Below are positions 1 to 6,783 of a stretch of DNA of 64,000 bases, piece by piece; position 1 is the first letter of the stretch, and the number at the start of each line of letters is the position of its first letter. Made by a program: the position numbers and the translations under genes. A model generated the notes under the pieces. It had not been told where the DNA came from. It ran no database searches and was given only the letters and a program-made list of their open reading frames with translations. Origin of the DNA: Massilia sp. Leaf139 (GTDB taxonomy: Bacteria; Pseudomonadota; Gammaproteobacteria; Burkholderiales; Burkholderiaceae_D). Where the stretch lies: the NCBI RefSeq assembly GCF_001424165.1, contig NZ_LMOJ01000001.1, positions 833,194 to 897,193 of the forward strand, read 5' to 3'.

Positions 1-49
1 TCATCAAGCCGGCGGCGCAGAGCGCCCCGGCCACGCGTCGTTTCATCAT
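1..49 (-). CDS. 5' end of an unidentified exported protein, cut by window edge
   Basis: Only the first 16 codons are in the window, reading leftward off the edge. They begin MMKRRVAGALCAAGLM, which has the basic N-terminus and hydrophobic run of a signal peptide or membrane anchor. A good ribosome binding site (GGAGAC, complement of 56-61) sits 6 bases before the ATG at 49-47; a second ATG follows directly. The gene is divergent from the signalling operon at 262. The product cannot be identified from so little sequence. Confidence 0.5.
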   Translation of the reverse strand, partial: MMKRRVAGALCAAGLM

Positions 50-195
50 CTACCTGTCTCCGCTTTGAGTTTTCTAAGGGCATTATGTCCTAGCAAGGCA
101 GGTGCCGCCAGACACTTCATGCGTTCGAGAACCGGGGCGGCGGCGAAATTCATCCGATCTACATGTGAATTTATTAAACTTGACCGTATAACCTT

Positions 196-201
196 TATAA
201 T
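196..201 (+). promoter_or_regulatory. Candidate -10 box for the 262-3501 operon
   Basis: TATAAT lies about 60 bases before the first ATG of the signalling operon, in a locally A+T-rich stretch (160-205). No good -35 hexamer sits 16-18 bases upstream; the TTGACC at 180-185 is only 10 bases away. The call therefore rests on the -10 box and its position alone. Confidence 0.35.
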
Positions 202-261
202 CGTGCTTCGGCCCGCCACCTGAGGGGCCGCATCATAATAAACGCCACCTGAACAGCGAGC

Positions 262-675
262 ATGAACCAACAAGAAGGTTCTCGGCCACGGTTGCCCCAT
301 GGTGCCGAGACGGCCGGCGGCGCCGGCACGACCGACATGGCGCAGGCCTGGCTGCACCTGAGCGAACAGCTCACGCCCCTGATCGGCGAAAGCGGCTTCT
401 GCGCGCTGTTCGGACGCGCGCTGCGCCTGTCGGCCGTGCGCTTCGAACGGCTCGCCGACTGCAGCAGTGCGCGGCCGGTGGCCGACGTCCTGATGTCCCT
501 GACCAGAATCCTGAACGAGATCGGGCCCGAGCAGGCGGAGGCCGCCAACGGCGCCCTGCTCGACACATTCACCACGCTGCTGGGTAGCCTGATCGGCGAA
601 GCGCTAACAAAACAGCTGTTACACGTCGCACAACAAGGCGCGGACGGGCAGAAGCATGGACAGGAGCAGATGTAA
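262..675 (+). CDS. Hypothetical helical protein, first gene of KaiC-like/kinase operon
   Basis: A 137-residue soluble protein of unknown function. The first 25 residues are Gly/Ala/Arg-rich and probably disordered; the rest (from about Met26) looks mostly alpha-helical and has no signal peptide or membrane segment. It ends directly against the ATG of the KaiC-like gene (TAA then ATG, no gap), so the two are surely co-transcribed and probably translationally coupled. That context suggests an accessory or input partner for the ATPase and the downstream kinase. I recognise no family and assign no function. Confidence 0.7.
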   Translation: MNQQEGSRPRLPHGAETAGGAGTTDMAQAWLHLSEQLTPLIGESGFCALFGRALRLSAVRFERLADCSSARPVADVLMSLTRILNEIGPEQAEAANGALLDTFTTLLGSLIGEALTKQLLHVAQQGADGQKHGQEQM

Positions 676-2145
676 ATGAACGACAAAGTAGCCTTGGGGC
701 TTTTGCAAACAGGTGTGCCGGGACTGGACACGCTACTTGGCGGCGGCCTGCCCGAGTTTTCGTTCAACCTCCTGGCCGGCCCGCCGGGCAGCGGCAAGAC
801 GACCCTGGCGCACCAGATCATGTTCGCGCTCGCCACCCCCGAGCGCCGCGCCCTGTTCTTCACCGTACTGGGCGAGCCGCCCCTGAAGATGCTGCGCTAC
901 CAGCAGCAGTTCTCCTACTTCGACATGGCCAAGGTCGGCCCGGCGATCCGCTACGTCAACCTGAGCGAAAGCCTGCGCACGGGCGACTTCAGCGGCGTGC
1001 TCGAGCGCATCATGGTCGAGGTCGAGGCCTTCTCGCCCTCGCTGGTGTTCGTCGATTCCTTCCGCTCGGTGGTGCAGACCGCGAAAACGGGGAACGAGGG
1101 CGTTGCCGACCTGCAGTATTTCATCCAGGAACTGGGCACGCGCATGACCAGCTGGCAGGCGACCACCTTCCTGATCGGCGAGTACAACAATGCCGACCCG
1201 GAAGCCAATCCGATCATGACGGTGGCCGACGGCATGCTGTCGCTGACCCAGGTGCACGAGCACAGCACCGTGGTGCGCAAGATGCGCGTGGTCAAGATGC
1301 GTGGCCGCGCCCACCTGGCCGGCTCGCACAACTTCCGCATCACCGACGACGGCCTGCGCGCCTATCCGCGCATCCTGCCGCCGCTGGCCGACGATCGCCA
1401 GACGGGCACCCCGATCGACCGCGAGCCGCGCCGCATCGCGACCGGGGTGCCCGGCCTCGACGCGCTGCTGCACGGCGGCGTGCCGCAAGGACACACGATG
1501 TTGGTGGCCGGCCCGACCGGATCGGGCAAGACCATCATCGCCACCCGTTTCCTGCAGGAGGGCGCGCGCGTCGGCGAGAAGGGCGTAGCCTTGTATTTCG
1601 AGAAGGGCACGCCGCGCCTGCGCAATGCCGAGCTGGCCGAACTGGTGCAGCGCGGCGACGTGGCCGTGGTCGAAAGCCGCCTGCTCGACCTGACCGTGGA
1701 CGAACTGATCGACGGCCTGGTGCAGACCCTGCAGCGCACCGGCGCGCGCCGCCTGGTGATCGATTCGCTGTCCGAATTCGGCCTCTACATGGCGCCCGAA
1801 TTCCACGCGGATCTGCGCCTGGCCGTGTTCCGTCTGCTGACCGAGGTGGCCAAGCTGGGCGTGAGCGCCATCGTGACGATCGGACTGAGCGACGTGTTCA
1901 CCGAACTGCGCTTCGGCGAGGCGAACATTCCTTTCCTGGCCGACGGCGTCATCGCCCTGCGCTATGCGGAGGTCGACGGCCGCCTGCAAAAGTTCATATC
2001 GGTCGTCAAGGTACGCGGGTGCAGCCACAGCAACGACTTGCGGGCCTATCGGATTACCGACGAGGGTCTCGAGGTCGACGAATTGCCGACCGAGGTGAGC
2101 GGCGTGCTTGGCGGCGCCTCGGCGCGCGGCCTGGCGCCGACCTGA
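676..2145 (+). CDS. Double-domain KaiC-like (RAD55-type) ATPase
   Basis: A 489-residue cytoplasmic protein with two tandem RecA-like KaiC domains. Walker A motifs are GPPGSGKTT (residues 35-43) and GPTGSGKTI (279-287), each followed by a hydrophobic Walker B strand ending VDS or IDS. KaiC and its relatives are hexameric ATPases used as clock components or signalling scaffolds. The catalytic Glu pair of KaiC is not conserved: the first domain reads VLGEP (64-68) and the second FEKG (Glu309-Lys310). The CII phosphosite Ser-Thr pair is also not evident. There is no kaiB nearby. A hybrid kinase begins 12 bases downstream, so a role as nucleotide-dependent input to that kinase is a reasonable inference; clock function is not supported. 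Confidence 0.9.
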   Translation: MNDKVALGLLQTGVPGLDTLLGGGLPEFSFNLLAGPPGSGKTTLAHQIMFALATPERRALFFTVLGEPPLKMLRYQQQFSYFDMAKVGPAIRYVNLSESLRTGDFSGVLERIMVEVEAFSPSLVFVDSFRSVVQTAKTGNEGVADLQYFIQELGTRMTSWQATTFLIGEYNNADPEANPIMTVADGMLSLTQVHEHSTVVRKMRVVKMRGRAHLAGSHNFRITDDGLRAYPRILPPLADDRQTGTPIDREPRRIATGVPGLDALLHGGVPQGHTMLVAGPTGSGKTIIATRFLQEGARVGEKGVALYFEKGTPRLRNAELAELVQRGDVAVVESRLLDLTVDELIDGLVQTLQRTGARRLVIDSLSEFGLYMAPEFHADLRLAVFRLLTEVAKLGVSAIVTIGLSDVFTELRFGEANIPFLADGVIALRYAEVDGRLQKFISVVKVRGCSHSNDLRAYRITDEGLEVDELPTEVSGVLGGASARGLAPT

Positions 2146-2157
2146 GGAGAATGAGGA

Positions 2158-3501
2158 ATGTTCCACGAAGACGAAAGCGGCTCGATGCAACGTTCCTTTG
2201 ACACTTCGGAGGTGCAGCCCGACGCGTATACGGGCGCGCTGCTGCGCCATGTCGGCAGCCTGGAAGAGGAGGTCGCGCGCCTGCGTGCGGCCCTCAAGGA
2301 CCGGGAAGAACTCGAGCAGAGTGTGGAGCGCCTGCGCGAGGCGAATGAACACCTGGTGGTGGCCGCGATCAGCGCCCAGGGCCTGCGCGACGACGCCGAG
2401 GCGGCCAACCGGCGCCAGAACGAATTCCTGGCCATGCTGGCGCACGAGCTGCGCAATCCCCTGGTGCCGATCAGCATGTCGTCGATGCTGCTGGAACGCT
2501 CGGTCAATGCCAGCCCGCAGCTGCTCAATTTCACCAAGGTGATCCGGCGCCAGGTCGACCACATGGCCAGCCTGCTCGACGACCTGCTCGACGCCGCCCG
2601 CATCAGCAGCGGCAAGATCACCCTCAACCTGGAAGCGCTGCCGCTGGCCGCCACCGTCGACCAGGCGCTGGAGACCGTCCTGCCGCGCATCGGCGAGCGC
2701 AGCCAGCGCTTCGATCTCGACCTGCCGCCCGAATCACTCGGCATCCGCGGCGACCGCGTGCGCCTGACCCAGGTGCTGGCCAACCTGATCGGCAATGCCT
2801 CGAAATATACGGGCGACGGCGGGCGCATCGCGCTGCAAGCCAAGCGCGAGGGCGAGGACATCGTCATCACCGTCAGCGACAACGGCACCGGCATCGCGCC
2901 CGAGGTGCTGCCGCATATCTTTGACCTGTTCACCCAGGGGCCGCGCTCGCTGGCCCGCTCGGAAGGGGGACTCGGGGTCGGCCTGAACGTGGTGCGCAAC
3001 CTGGTGTCGATGCACGGCGGCGCCATCACGGCCGAGAGCCCGGGCGTGGGGCAGGGCAGCCGCTTCACCCTGCGTCTGCCTTCCTGCGCGCTGCCGGAAG
3101 CCGCGCCGCCGCAGGGCGACGCGCACTGTGCCGCTGCCAGCCGCTGCCGGGTACTGATCATCGAGGACAACCTCGATGCCGCCGAAACCCTGAAGGCCTT
3201 CCTCGATCTCGAAGGGCACAAGGTCAGCATGGCGCACGACGGCCCGGCGGGTCTCGATGCACTGCTGGTCGAGCGCTTCGACGTCGTCGTCTGCGACATC
3301 GGCCTGCCCGGCATGGACGGCCTGGAAGTGATGCGGCGTCTGCGTGCGTCAGAGAGCGGTGCGCATCCGGTGGCGATCGGCTTGTCCGGCTACGGCCAGA
3401 GCGAAGACCGCGCCCGCGCGACCGGGGCCGGCTTCGACCACTACCTCGTGAAACCCGTCAGTCCGGACGCGCTGCTGGCGCTGGTTGCGGCGCGGGTCTA
3501 G
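2158..3501 (+). CDS. Hybrid sensor histidine kinase with C-terminal receiver
   Basis: A 447-residue soluble kinase. Order: short N-terminus, a Leu/Glu-rich coiled coil (about 25-70), HisKA with phospho-accepting His96 in LAHELRNPL, an ATP-binding HATPase domain (N-box LIGNASKYT, then DNGTGIAPE and GGLGVGLNVV), and a receiver with Asp380 in DIGLPGMDG and a Lys in the KPVSPD segment. It lacks transmembrane and PAS/GAF sensor domains, so the signal probably comes from a partner; the KaiC-like ATPase 12 bases upstream is the obvious candidate. Start ATG follows GAGGA. The stop overlaps the stop of the convergent acetyltransferase by 4 bases. Confidence 0.93.
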   Translation: MFHEDESGSMQRSFDTSEVQPDAYTGALLRHVGSLEEEVARLRAALKDREELEQSVERLREANEHLVVAAISAQGLRDDAEAANRRQNEFLAMLAHELRNPLVPISMSSMLLERSVNASPQLLNFTKVIRRQVDHMASLLDDLLDAARISSGKITLNLEALPLAATVDQALETVLPRIGERSQRFDLDLPPESLGIRGDRVRLTQVLANLIGNASKYTGDGGRIALQAKREGEDIVITVSDNGTGIAPEVLPHIFDLFTQGPRSLARSEGGLGVGLNVVRNLVSMHGGAITAESPGVGQGSRFTLRLPSCALPEAAPPQGDAHCAAASRCRVLIIEDNLDAAETLKAFLDLEGHKVSMAHDGPAGLDALLVERFDVVVCDIGLPGMDGLEVMRRLRASESGAHPVAIGLSGYGQSEDRARATGAGFDHYLVKPVSPDALLALVAARV

Positions 3502-4028
3502 CTTGCCTGCTGCGCCCGCCAATCGGCGCGGGTGAGCTCGTGGACGGCATGCGGCCGTTCGTACCAGGTTTCCACGCCGCGGTAGCGCAGGCCGAGGCGA
3601 TCCATCACCTTCGCCGATTGTGTATTCTCCGGCAGGCGCACGGCCACCAGGGTCGGCGCCGCCAGATGATCGAAGGCCCAGGCCGCCATCGCGTGCGCCG
3701 CTTCCGAGGCCAGGCCCATGCCCCAGCGATCCGGCACCAGGCGCCAGCCGATCTCGTGCGGGTTGGCCGGATCGCGGCCCAGGTACTGGATGCAGCCGGC
3801 GCCGACCAGCCGCTCCGTTTCCTTTTCGATGAAGGCCCACCACGAGAAGCCGTATTGGGCCCAGCGGCCTTTTACCAGCTCGATCATGTGGCGTGTCTGT
3901 GCGGGCGTCTCGGGCTGGCCGCTGATGAAGCGCATGACCTCGGACTGGCTGTTCATCGCCTGCAGGCCGTCGAAGTGGCGGTCGTCGATCGGTTCCAGGC
4001 GCAGGCGTTCGGTGCTCAGTATCGTCAT
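3498..4028 (-). CDS. GNAT acetyltransferase, RimJ/RimL type
   Basis: A protein of about 176 residues starting MTILSTERLRLEP, the usual beginning of RimJ/RimL-like GNAT enzymes, which acetylate N-terminal or small-molecule amines with acetyl-CoA. The hallmark segments are visible: TERLRLEPI, EIGWRLVPDRWGMGLASEA (acetyl-CoA loop and helix) and a C-terminal block with GLRYRG. An upstream in-frame start at 4055 would add nine residues that run into a repeat element, so the ATG at 4028-4026 is preferred. Its substrate is unknown. It is convergent with the histidine kinase. Confidence 0.88.
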   Translation of the reverse strand: MTILSTERLRLEPIDDRHFDGLQAMNSQSEVMRFISGQPETPAQTRHMIELVKGRWAQYGFSWWAFIEKETERLVGAGCIQYLGRDPANPHEIGWRLVPDRWGMGLASEAAHAMAAWAFDHLAAPTLVAVRLPENTQSAKVMDRLGLRYRGVETWYERPHAVHELTRADWRAQQAS

Positions 4029-4042
4029 GTGTTCCGAAATTC

Positions 4043-4184
4043 GTAGGGTGGGCACTCGTGCCCACGCGGTTACAACGCGTGCATGACGCGGAAATCAACT
4101 GTGCCTGTGATTGCCCGCACATTTGTGGATACGTTGTCTCGAATCGAACGCTGTACCGCGTGGGCACGGGGCGCCCACCCTACG
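4043..4184. repeat. Inverted pair of dispersed intergenic palindromes (TGGGCAC type)
   Basis: Two related palindromes face each other: 4043-4073 (GTAGGG flank, GTGGGCAC...GTGCCCAC core, CGCGGTTAC flank) and 4153-4184 (GTACCGCG flank, GTGGGCAC...GCGCCCAC core, CCCTACG flank). The segment before the second copy (4136-4158) contains GTCTCGAATC and CTGTACCG, which recur at 49127-49158, so linker as well as palindromes is conserved. Same family as the elements near 10.3, 24.8, 49.1, 49.4, 55.8 and 60.9 kb. It resembles REP/BIME elements. Confidence 0.85.
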
Positions 4185-4210
4185 CTACTGAATCGAGACC
4201 GTGGGCCAAC

Positions 4211-4236
4211 AAAAAAGGGCCGGCGAACCGGCCCTT
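4211..4236 (-). terminator. Rho-independent terminator of the POT transporter
   Basis: On the minus strand AAGGGCCGG, loop TTCG, CCGGCCCTT is followed by a T run (complement of 4211-4216). The stem is GC-rich with a stable tetraloop and starts about 17 bases past the transporter stop codon. Confidence 0.88.
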
Positions 4237-4252
4237 CCTCGACAACGCGCGC

Positions 4253-5752
4253 TTACTGGTGCGCGTGGTGCGTCGCCGTCAGCTTGCGCATCAGCGGTAG
4301 CACCGACAGGGCGATCAGGGTGCAGATCACGGCTGCGATGCCCAGCTTGTTGAACAGGCTGGTGTAGATCGGCAGGGTCTGCAGCGGGTCGGTCATGCCT
4401 TGCGGGACGCTGGCGTAGTTCGCGACGACGCCGCCCAGGTATTGCGAGATGCCGGTGGCGACGAAGTAGGCGCCCATCATGAAGCCGCCCATGCGGGCCG
4501 GCACATAGCGCGCCACCATGGCCAGGCCCAGACCCGAGACCAGCAGTTCGCCCAGCGAATACAGGCCGTAGCCGGCGATCATGATCCACGACGAGGTCAG
4601 GCCGTTCACCGCGAAGGTGCCGGCGAAGCCGTAGGTGAAGAAGCCGGCGGCGACCACCATGAAGCCGAGCGCGAACTTGCCGGCGATCGACAGGTCCTTG
4701 CCGGTACGGCCGGCGCGGGTGTAGATCACGGCCAGGACAGGCGAGAGCACCATGATCCAGATCGCGTTCAGGGCCTGGAACTGGCCTGGCGACCAGGTCC
4801 ACAGGTGGGCGCCCAGCACCTTGAATTCGAGGTCGACGTTACGCAGGGCGAACAGCGACAGCGAGGTGCTCATCTGCTGGTAGAAGATGAAGAAGAACAC
4901 GGTCTGCAGCGTCAGCACCAGGGCCGCGATCAGGCCGGCGCGCTCGCTCGGTTCGCTCTTGCGGATCAGGTGCACGAAAATGCCCAGCACCACGACGCCG
5001 GCCAGGTAGACGAAGACGCGGGCGATGCTCTGGTATTGCAGGATCACGGCCGACAGGCCGACGGCGACCACGCCGCCGCCCAGCACCATGGCCAGTTTGC
5101 CCATGTCGAGCGGACGCTCGTCCGGCAGGGAGCCGACGTGGCGGATGGTGGCGCGCATCATCAGGAGGGTGAAGATGCCGATGATCAGGCCGACGCTGCA
5201 GACGCCGTAGGCGATGTGCCAGCCGATTTCGTTGCCGTGGGTGGCGTTGAAATAGTCCTTGATCGCCGGCGTGGCCAGCATCGAGAAGGTCGAGCCGACG
5301 TTGACGGCCATGTAGTACATGGTGAAGGCGCTGTCGATTTTCGAATCGTCGCCTTCATAGATCTTGCGCACCAGGTTGGCGGTGTTCGGCTTGAACAGGC
5401 CGTTGCCGACCACGATCACGCCCAGGGCCGAGAACAGGAACCAGGTATTGGTCGTCGGTACCGCCATCAGGGCGTAGCCGAGCGACAGGATGATGGCGCC
5501 GAGCAGCATCGAGCGCCGGGTGCCGAGCACCTTGTCGCCGATCCAGCCGCCGATGGCCGGGGCGACGTAGATCAGGGCCGCGGCCGCGCCCCAGACCAGG
5601 TTGGCACGGGTGTCTTCGAAGCCCATGCGCTGCACCATGAAATACACGATGAGCGCCTGCATGCCGTAATAGCCGAAGCGCTCCCATAGCTCGATCATCC
5701 ACACGGTGACGAACGAGCGGGTCTGGCTGTACGGGAGGATTTCCGTTTTCAA
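4253..5752 (-). CDS. POT/PTR2-family proton-dependent oligopeptide transporter
   Basis: A 499-residue inner-membrane protein with about 14 hydrophobic helices, importing di- and tripeptides with protons. The family signature ExxERFGYY (21-29) lies in the first helix and is the proton-coupling motif of these carriers. A TTG start at 5752-5750 is chosen because AAGGAG (complement of 5758-5763) sits 5 bases before it; the longer frame to 5803 has no such site. Homologues are often named DtpT or YjdL-like. It is monocistronic with its own terminator. Substrate range cannot be read from the sequence. Confidence 0.93.
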   Translation of the reverse strand: MKTEILPYSQTRSFVTVWMIELWERFGYYGMQALIVYFMVQRMGFEDTRANLVWGAAAALIYVAPAIGGWIGDKVLGTRRSMLLGAIILSLGYALMAVPTTNTWFLFSALGVIVVGNGLFKPNTANLVRKIYEGDDSKIDSAFTMYYMAVNVGSTFSMLATPAIKDYFNATHGNEIGWHIAYGVCSVGLIIGIFTLLMMRATIRHVGSLPDERPLDMGKLAMVLGGGVVAVGLSAVILQYQSIARVFVYLAGVVVLGIFVHLIRKSEPSERAGLIAALVLTLQTVFFFIFYQQMSTSLSLFALRNVDLEFKVLGAHLWTWSPGQFQALNAIWIMVLSPVLAVIYTRAGRTGKDLSIAGKFALGFMVVAAGFFTYGFAGTFAVNGLTSSWIMIAGYGLYSLGELLVSGLGLAMVARYVPARMGGFMMGAYFVATGISQYLGGVVANYASVPQGMTDPLQTLPIYTSLFNKLGIAAVICTLIALSVLPLMRKLTATHHAHQ

Positions 5753-6009
5753 ATTTTCTCCTTGATTGTTTGGCCTTCGCTCCCGGCTCGTGACCAGAAG
5801 CAATCCGGTGCATGCTACGCGAGGGCAATCGACAATGCAATCCTGACAGGAGATGGGGTGGGCGTTCCGTATGAAGTCAACTGTGCGCGGGGCGGACGCG
5901 ATCCGTCCGGAGCGCGCGTCGGCGCGGTGCGAATGGCGCGAACGCGTGGGCGCGGAATCGGCGCAGCGCTAACGGCAAGCCCCGATGGAAACGCCGGCAA
6001 ACCGGCAAT

Positions 6010-6756
6010 TTAAAACTGCTCGTCCGCCAGCAGATACCGCCACTGCCCCACCGGCAAATCCCCCAGCTTGACGCGCCCGATGCGTACCCGCTTCAGGCCG
6101 ATCACCTTCAGCCCCACCATGTCGCACATGCGGCGGATCTGGCGCTTCTTGCCCTCCTTCAGGGTGAAGCTGAGCTGATCCTCGTTCTGCCAGCGCACCT
6201 TGGCCGGCAGCAGCGGCTTGCCGTCCATCCAGAGGCCGTGATTCAGCTTCTTGAGGTCGGATTCGGGCAGCTTGCCCGGCTTGGTGTACTCGACCCGCAC
6301 CAGGTATTCCTTGTCGACCGAGGTGGTCTCGCCGATCAGCTGCTTGGCGATGCGGCCGTCCTGGGTCAGCACGAGCAAACCCACCGAGTCGATGTCGAGG
6401 CGGCCGGCGGGCACCAGGGAGCGCAGCTGGGTCGGGTGGAACTGCTCGGGCGACGGGTCGTCCGGCCAGCGGTTTTCCGGCTTGATCAGGGCGACGGCCG
6501 GGGTGTAGCCGTCCTCGGCCTGGCCGGAGACATAGCCGACCGGCTTGTTGATCAGCACCGTGACGCGCTTGGACTGCTCGGCCGCGGCCTGGCGCTCGAC
6601 GGTGATGCGCTGGCTCGGGAGCACCTTGCTGCCCAGCTCCGAGACGACCTTGCCGTCAACCCGCACCCAGCCGCGCGCGATCCATTCATCGGCTTCGCGG
6701 CGCGAGCACAGGCCCAGTTCGGACATTCGTTTGGAGAGGCGGAGCGGTTCGGTCAT
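6010..6756 (-). CDS. 23S rRNA pseudouridine synthase, RluF-like
   Basis: A 248-residue RsuA/RluB/E/F-family enzyme that isomerises uridine to pseudouridine in 23S rRNA. An N-terminal S4 RNA-binding domain (about 5-55, LSKRMSELGLCSRREAD) is followed by the catalytic domain with Asp121 in GRLDIDSVGLL, then EGKKRQIRRMC, the conserved RNA-contact segment. Architecture and motifs best fit RluF (target U2604 in E. coli), but the target base is inferred. It follows glnD by 27 bases on the same strand and may be read from the map-glnD transcript. Confidence 0.88.
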   Translation of the reverse strand: MTEPLRLSKRMSELGLCSRREADEWIARGWVRVDGKVVSELGSKVLPSQRITVERQAAAEQSKRVTVLINKPVGYVSGQAEDGYTPAVALIKPENRWPDDPSPEQFHPTQLRSLVPAGRLDIDSVGLLVLTQDGRIAKQLIGETTSVDKEYLVRVEYTKPGKLPESDLKKLNHGLWMDGKPLLPAKVRWQNEDQLSFTLKEGKKRQIRRMCDMVGLKVIGLKRVRIGRVKLGDLPVGQWRYLLADEQF

Positions 6757-6783
6757 TGGTCGGGATAAGTGAGATAAAGTGTT

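Noticed and set aside
180-201. TTGACC plus TATAAT as a full promoter before the first operon
   Set aside because: Spacing is only 10 bases; just the -10 box is kept as a low-confidence feature.
733-2562. Long minus-strand open frame (609 codons) opposite the KaiC-like gene
   Set aside because: It is antisense to a gene with clear motifs; the product is His/Gln/Arg-rich low-complexity sequence typical of the complement of GC-rich codons.
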